Source: an uncultured Roseicyclus sp. (GTDB lineage: Bacteria; Pseudomonadota; Alphaproteobacteria; Rhodobacterales; Rhodobacteraceae). Taken from it: a stretch of 34,306 nucleotides of DNA. The stretch is taken from assembly GCF_937892565.1 (NCBI RefSeq), contig NZ_CALAHQ010000103.1, positions 1 through 34,306 of the forward strand. Direction: 5' to 3'. The position numbers and the translations under genes are program-made. Shown here in pieces: positions 30,150 through 34,306 of this stretch (the first letter of the stretch is position 1; each line of letters opens with the position of its first letter). Below the pieces are notes generated by a model. The model was given only the letters and a program-made list of their open reading frames with translations, ran no database searches and was not told the origin of the DNA.

Positions 30150-32309
30150 ATGCTAGACCGCTCGCTGATGCTGACCTCTGCGCTGGCCTTGATGGCCGCG
30201 TGCCCTGCGCTGGCGCAGGAGATGAATTTCAACCGCGTTGCGTCCTTTCCGGTCGCGCTGAACACGCCCGAGGCCGAAGAAACCTCGGCCGAGATCATCG
30301 CGGCCTCGGGCGATGGCATGACGCTGATCTATTCCGACAGTCCGGCGGGTGTGATCGGTTTTGTCGACATCACCGATCCCGCGAACCCGGTCGCGGCGGG
30401 CGCTTTCGCGCTGCCCAATGGTGAGCCGACCGCGGTATCCGCGCGGGGCCAGACGGTTTTCGTGGCCGAGAACACCTCGGAAAGCTACACCGCCCCCTCG
30501 GGCGTACTGCATGCGGTCGATATCGCCAGCCGTGCGGTCATCGCGTCGTGCGATCTGGGCGGCCAGCCCGACAGCACCGCCATCGCCCCCGATGGCAGCT
30601 TTATCACTGTCGCCATCGAGAACGAGCGCGACGAGGATCTGGGCGAGGGCCGCGTGCCGCAGATGCCCGCGGGCTACGTGGTCATCCAGCCCTTGGGTGC
30701 GGATGGCGCGATGGATTGCGCCGCGCAGATCCGCGTCGATCTGACCGGGCTGGCGGATATCGCCCCCGAGGATCCGGAGCCGGAATTCGTCGATGTGAAC
30801 GCCAATGGCGAGATCGTCGTGACGCTGCAGGAAAACAACCATCTGGTCGTGATCTCGGCCGCGGGCGAAGTGCTCAGCCATTTCAGCGCCGGCACCGTCA
30901 CGCTCGAAGGCGTCGACACCGAAGAAGAGGGCGCGCTGACCTTTGATGGTTCGCTCGCCGATATCCCGCGCGAACCCGATGCTGTGCAGTGGATCGACGC
31001 CGATCATGTGGTCATCGCCAACGAGGGCGACATGGATGGCGGCAGCCGCGGCTTCACCGTGTTCCACCGCGACGGCACGCAGGTGTTCGAGGCGGGCATG
31101 AGCTTCGAATATGCCGTGGCCCAGATCGGCCACTACCCTGAGGCGCGGTCCGGCAACAAGGGCGTGGAGCCCGAGGGCATGGAAGTCGCGACCTTCAACG
31201 GCGTGCCGATGATGTTCCTTCTGGCCGAGCGCGCCTCGGTCATCGGGGTCTATGACATGTCGAACCCCGCGGCACCCGCTCTGGCGCAGCTTTTGCCCTC
31301 GGGCATCTCGCCCGAAGGTGCGATGGCAATCCCTGCGCGCAACCTGCTGGTCACCGCCAATGAGTTTGACGGTCGCGAAGACGGTGCCGCACCTGCGCAT
31401 GTCATGATCTATGAGTATCAGGATGCACCTGCCGTCTACCCGCATCTGACCAGCGCAGGCATGGATGGACTGACCGGCTGGGGCGCGATCTCGGGTCAGG
31501 TGATGGCGGAGGATGGGACCATCTACGCCATCTCCGACAGCGTCTATGGGATGCAGCCCACAATCTTTCATATCGACGTCAGCCAGACGCCCGCGCGTAT
31601 CGTCGACGCGATCCGTGTAAAGCGTGCGGGGCAGCCCGCACAGCTGATGGATATGGAAGGCATCGCGCTGGATGGCGATGGCGGTTTCTGGGTTGCGTCC
31701 GAAGGGCGGAGCGACCGCTTGGTGCCGCATGCGATCTATCGCGTCCGCGCCAATGGCGAGATCCGCACATCCATCGCACTTCCCGATGAGCTGCTGGCGG
31801 TTGAAACCCGCTTTGGCTTTGAAGGCATCACGCGCGTCGGTGACATGCTTTACATGGCCGTGCAGCGCCCGTGGCGCGACGATCCGGCCAACCACGCCAA
31901 GGTTCTGGGCTATAACCTCGAAGCCAAGGAATGGTCGGTCATCCATTACCCGCTGACCGAGCCCGCCACCGGCTGGGTCGGCCTGTCAGAAATCGTGGCG
32001 CATGGCGATCACCTCTACTTCGTCGAGCGCGACAACCAGTTGGCGGGTGCGGCAGTGACCAAGTTGATCACCCGCGTGCCGCTGTCCGCGATGGATGCCA
32101 TGGTTGCCTTGGGCGAAACCCCCGCCGTGCTGGCAAAAGAAACGGTTGTCGATCTTCTGCCCTATCTGACCTCGACCGGCGGTTTCGTGCTGGACAAGGT
32201 CGAGGGTCTGGCAATCGCCGCCGACGGCACGATGTGGGTGTCGACCGACAATGACGGTGTCGATGACCACTCGGGCGAAACGATGTTTTTCGCCATCCCG
32301 CCGATGTGA
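30150..32309 (+). CDS. Secreted two-domain esterase/phytase-like protein
   Basis: A 719-aa exported protein: signal peptide 1 to about 22 (ending ALA), then two beta-propeller-like parts. Residues about 25-425 resemble the choice-of-anchor-I/LVIVD-like propellers of secreted phosphatases: GFVDITDPANP, EPDAVQWIDADHVVIANEGD (275-294), KGVEPEGMEV and ISPEGAMAIPARNLLVTANE. Residues about 440-719 match the 'esterase-like activity of phytase' domain (PF13449 type): WGAISGQVMAEDGTIYAISDS, DMEGIALDGDGGFWVASEGR (501-520), GFEGITRVGD and KVEGLAIAADGTMWVSTDNDG. The upstream Pho box fits a role in gaining phosphate from organic phosphoesters under starvation. That role, and true phytase activity, are inference. 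The region is ordinary in composition, and a hairpin follows the stop. Confidence 0.85.
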   Translation: MLDRSLMLTSALALMAACPALAQEMNFNRVASFPVALNTPEAEETSAEIIAASGDGMTLIYSDSPAGVIGFVDITDPANPVAAGAFALPNGEPTAVSARGQTVFVAENTSESYTAPSGVLHAVDIASRAVIASCDLGGQPDSTAIAPDGSFITVAIENERDEDLGEGRVPQMPAGYVVIQPLGADGAMDCAAQIRVDLTGLADIAPEDPEPEFVDVNANGEIVVTLQENNHLVVISAAGEVLSHFSAGTVTLEGVDTEEEGALTFDGSLADIPREPDAVQWIDADHVVIANEGDMDGGSRGFTVFHRDGTQVFEAGMSFEYAVAQIGHYPEARSGNKGVEPEGMEVATFNGVPMMFLLAERASVIGVYDMSNPAAPALAQLLPSGISPEGAMAIPARNLLVTANEFDGREDGAAPAHVMIYEYQDAPAVYPHLTSAGMDGLTGWGAISGQVMAEDGTIYAISDSVYGMQPTIFHIDVSQTPARIVDAIRVKRAGQPAQLMDMEGIALDGDGGFWVASEGRSDRLVPHAIYRVRANGEIRTSIALPDELLAVETRFGFEGITRVGDMLYMAVQRPWRDDPANHAKVLGYNLEAKEWSVIHYPLTEPATGWVGLSEIVAHGDHLYFVERDNQLAGAAVTKLITRVPLSAMDAMVALGETPAVLAKETVVDLLPYLTSTGGFVLDKVEGLAIAADGTMWVSTDNDGVDDHSGETMFFAIPPM

Positions 32310-32316
32310 TCATGAT

Positions 32317-32346
32317 CTGGCCTGCCCTCAACACGGGGCAGGCCAG
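32317..32346 (+). terminator. Terminator hairpin after the phytase-like gene
   Basis: CTGGCCTGCCC (32317-32327), 8-base loop, GGGCAGGCCAG (32336-32346), an 11-bp perfect stem starting 8 bases after the stop, followed by TTCTGTATG. The stem is strong and the T-run modest. Confidence 0.65.
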
Positions 32347-32382
32347 TTCTGTATGTCGAGCAGACAATTTCAGCACGCACCC

Positions 32383-32405
32383 CCCCCGCGTCCGCGTCGC
32401 GGGGG
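32383..32405 (+). terminator. Second hairpin with T-rich tail
   Basis: CCCCCGCG (32383-32390), 7-base loop, CGCGGGGG (32398-32405), then ATCTTGTTTTCT. It could be a backup terminator for the phytase-like gene, protecting the convergent cupin gene from read-through. Confidence 0.5.
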
Positions 32406-32425
32406 ATCTTGTTTTCTGGGGCTGA

Positions 32426-32764
32426 CTAGATGCGGATCACGAAATCCTTGATGGTGGTCTCGACCACCTCCCAGGTGCCGGTGAAACCGGGACGGATCAC
32501 ATGGGCATCGCCTGGCCGCAGGTGGATCGGCGCGCCATCGTCGGGCGTGAGGATCGAGAACCCTTCGGTCAGGCGAAAATATTCCCATTCCTCGTAGATC
32601 ACACGCCATTTCCCCGGTGTGGATTGCCAGACGCCGCACCATAGCCCTTTGGCCTGATCGGTCAGCCAGGTCCGGTGTTCGGGATTGCCGAAAATCAGCC
32701 GCGCAGGGTCAGGGCGGCTGATTTCAGGGTCGCCCAAGGGCAGCACCTGTTGGGTCTTGGCCAT
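32426..32764 (-). CDS. Cupin-domain protein (DUF861/EutQ-like)
   Basis: A 112-aa single-domain cupin. The beta-barrel pattern is visible in GVWQSTPGKWRVIYEEWEYFRLTEGFSIL (about 43-71) and LRPGDAHVIRPGFTGTWEVVET (about 82-103), typical of the DUF861 group. The usual metal-binding histidines of motif 1 are replaced by Glu/Trp/Glu, so it may not bind metal like an oxygenase. Function is unknown; relatives are often annotated as ethanolamine-utilisation EutQ-like or enzymes of sugar-acid breakdown. It starts 55 bases after the stop of the ABC substrate-binding protein on the same strand and may share its transcript. Confidence 0.82.
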   Translation of the reverse strand: MAKTQQVLPLGDPEISRPDPARLIFGNPEHRTWLTDQAKGLWCGVWQSTPGKWRVIYEEWEYFRLTEGFSILTPDDGAPIHLRPGDAHVIRPGFTGTWEVVETTIKDFVIRI

Positions 32765-32819
32765 GGCTGCGGTTCCCCCAGGGCTTGCGCCGCCCCTGCG
32801 ACAGGGCGGCGCGCATGTG

Positions 32820-34292
32820 TCACTGCGTCCAGCGCACAGACGTCAGGTCATTGGCCTGTGTGGGCGAGTTTTCCCACAGCCCTTCGATAGCGGCGTTTGC
32901 CACGCCGGTCTTGGCAAGCTGGAACAGATAGCCGTTGACGTAATCGCCCGCGATCATTTCCTGCATCTGCGCCATCAGGCCCGCGCGCGCGGCTGGGTCC
33001 GATGTGGTGGCCAGGGTCTCATTCAGCGCGATGAAATCGGGGCGCCCATATTGGAAATAGTAATCCGGTCGGGCATAGATGCCGATATCCATCGGTTCGG
33101 TATGGCTGACGATTGTCAGGTCGAAATCCTTGCCGTTGAACACCTGTTCCAGCCACTGCGCCCATTCCAGATTGGTGATCGTGGTCTCGATGCCGACGGC
33201 GCGCAGCTGGGCCGCGATGATCTCGCCGCCGCGCCGGGCATAGGCCGGGGGGGGAAGCGCAAGCCGCAGGGTCAGCCCGGCCGGTGCTGCTTCGGCCAAG
33301 AGCGCGCGCGCGGCGTCGGGATCATGGGCCGAAAGACCCGTCAGATCGACATAGTTGGGGTTATGCGGCGCGAAATGCGTGCCGATGGGCGTGCCATAGC
33401 CAAACATCGCCCCGTCGATGATATCCTGCCGGTTGATCGCATGGGCGATGGCTTTGCGGATGCGGATATCGTCAAGCGGCGCTTGGGCATTGTTCATCGC
33501 AAGGATCGTCTCGCCCTCGGTCGATCCGACGATGACGGAAAACCGCGGATCGGCCGCGAACTGTGCCAAGGTTTCGGGGGCGGGGAAATTCGGGAAGGCA
33601 TCCACATCGCCCGCCATCATCGCGGCAAAGGCCGCGTTGGGATCGGAAATGAAGCGAAACGTCGCCGCCTCCAGCGCCACGGGTGCGCCCCAGTAGGTGT
33701 CGTTGCGCACCAGATCGATGCGGTCACCCTCGATCCGGTTGGCGAAGCGGAAAGGGCCGGTGCCGACCGGGTTCGTGGCGTTGGTCTCGGCGGTTTCGGG
33801 CGCCACGATGACCGCATCGCCCCAGGCCATGTCGAACAGAAAGGCGCCATCGGGGCCATCGAGCGTGACGCGCAAGGTCAGGTCATCCACCGCCTCGGCG
33901 CTGACGATATTGGCGAACAGCGCGCGTTGGGCATTGGTCGATCCCTCGGCACGCGCGCGGTCGAGCGAAAACACCGCATCCGCCGCCGTCAGCGTGCTGC
34001 CGTCATGAAAGGTCACACCGGGATGCAGGGTAAAGGTATAGACGGTGCCATCTGCCGAGATTTCCCATGATGCGGCAAGGCCGGGCTTGACCGACCCATC
34101 GGGGCCAAATCGCGTAAGCCCTTCGAAAACATTGGCATAGACCACCTCATCGATTGCGGCAGCCGCGCCTGCGGTCGGATCAAGGTTTGGCGGCTCGAGC
34201 ACCATACCAATGGAAATGTCGGCTTGCTGTGCCATTGCAGCGCCCGCGCTCAGCGCGCAGATTGCCACGCTACGGCGAAGATGTTGGATCAT
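32820..34292 (-). CDS. ABC transporter family-5 substrate-binding protein
   Basis: A 490-aa extracytoplasmic solute-binding protein of family 5 (SBP_bac_5), which delivers peptides, dipeptides, nickel or similar solutes to an ABC importer. The signal peptide (residues 1 to about 21) ends in GAAMAQ. Family features follow: EPPNLDPTAG near 33-42, VYANVFEGLTRFGPDGSVKPGLAASWEIS, FTLHPGVTFHDG, GTGPFRFA near 176-183, and IRKAIAHAINRQDII. The ATG at 34292 has GGGAGA eight bases upstream, right at the window edge. The permeases and ATPases are not in the window and are expected beyond its right end. Ligand cannot be assigned from sequence; the downstream cupin is a weak hint at an unusual solute. Confidence 0.92.
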   Translation of the reverse strand: MIQHLRRSVAICALSAGAAMAQQADISIGMVLEPPNLDPTAGAAAAIDEVVYANVFEGLTRFGPDGSVKPGLAASWEISADGTVYTFTLHPGVTFHDGSTLTAADAVFSLDRARAEGSTNAQRALFANIVSAEAVDDLTLRVTLDGPDGAFLFDMAWGDAVIVAPETAETNATNPVGTGPFRFANRIEGDRIDLVRNDTYWGAPVALEAATFRFISDPNAAFAAMMAGDVDAFPNFPAPETLAQFAADPRFSVIVGSTEGETILAMNNAQAPLDDIRIRKAIAHAINRQDIIDGAMFGYGTPIGTHFAPHNPNYVDLTGLSAHDPDAARALLAEAAPAGLTLRLALPPPAYARRGGEIIAAQLRAVGIETTITNLEWAQWLEQVFNGKDFDLTIVSHTEPMDIGIYARPDYYFQYGRPDFIALNETLATTSDPAARAGLMAQMQEMIAGDYVNGYLFQLAKTGVANAAIEGLWENSPTQANDLTSVRWTQ

Positions 34293-34306
34293 GATGTGTA
34301 TCTCCC

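Noticed and set aside
30153..31946. A 597-codon minus-strand frame opposite the phytase-like gene
   Set aside because: The composition (His, Arg, Asp, Gly rich) and lack of any fold signal mark it as a codon-bias shadow.
32685..34070. A 461-codon plus-strand frame opposite the ABC substrate-binding protein
   Set aside because: A shadow of a clear family-5 binding protein; no start signal and no recognisable domain.

Overview
The window looks like a chromosomal segment of a GC-rich alphaproteobacterium of the order Rhodobacterales (Roseobacter/Paracoccaceae type). The main reasons are the gene set and the protein sequences: the ftsE-ftsX-plsC block, the TIGR02302/DUF4175 protein next to lysA, the order ETF-QO - TPR - ispE - polyprenyl synthase - DUF2007 - TrmN6-like, and a phaA/phaB polyhydroxybutyrate pair. 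The genus cannot be fixed from the sequence alone. Coding density is very high, with many 4-base ATGA/GTGA overlaps. I see no rRNA, tRNA, CRISPR array, prophage or complete insertion sequence.

Layout. 1-1.6 kb: accA (fatty acid synthesis) translationally coupled to an exported CIA30-domain protein. 1.7-5.3 kb: a tightly packed minus-strand operon ftsE-ftsX-plsC-PPOX flavoprotein-rlmJ. It is divergent from a membrane-anchored zinc-ribbon protein (5.5-6.4 kb), and a near-perfect 24-bp dyad lies between them. 6.4-10.3 kb: lysA and a large DUF4175 protein on the minus strand. 10.4-17.2 kb: a quinone oxidoreductase, a DUF2834 membrane protein, ETF-ubiquinone oxidoreductase, a secreted TPR protein, ispE and a long-chain polyprenyl diphosphate synthase. 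Isoprenoid precursor and quinone-tail synthesis thus sit beside a quinone-reducing enzyme. 17.3-18.8 kb: DUF2007, a TrmN6-like methyltransferase, a DUF465 protein behind a Pho-box-like repeat, and a 37-codon ORF.

18.8-21.9 kb: phaB and phaA, each with its own candidate promoter and terminator, then an EAL cyclic-di-GMP phosphodiesterase. 22-24.3 kb: tag (DNA repair), a secreted DUF4329 protein with a JAMM-like metal motif, a 58-aa membrane protein, trxC and a cold-shock protein. 24.6-25.2 kb: a REP-associated tyrosine transposase (RAYT) whose stop codon lies inside a perfect 26-bp palindrome. This is the only mobile-element-like locus. 25.2-30 kb: ettA, nadD, a DMT exporter and dacB (PBP4). 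30-32.3 kb: a secreted phytase/esterase-like protein behind a strong Pho box. 32.4-34.3 kb: a cupin and a family-5 peptide/dipeptide-type ABC substrate-binding protein at the window edge.

Most genes are housekeeping. The observations most worth a second look are the RAYT-palindrome unit, the two nearly identical Pho-box repeats (one in a geometry that does not fit ordinary activation), the JAMM-like secreted DUF4329 protein, and three operator-like dyads or shared motifs upstream of ftsE, ETF-QO and phaB. I do not see a clearly new multi-gene system.
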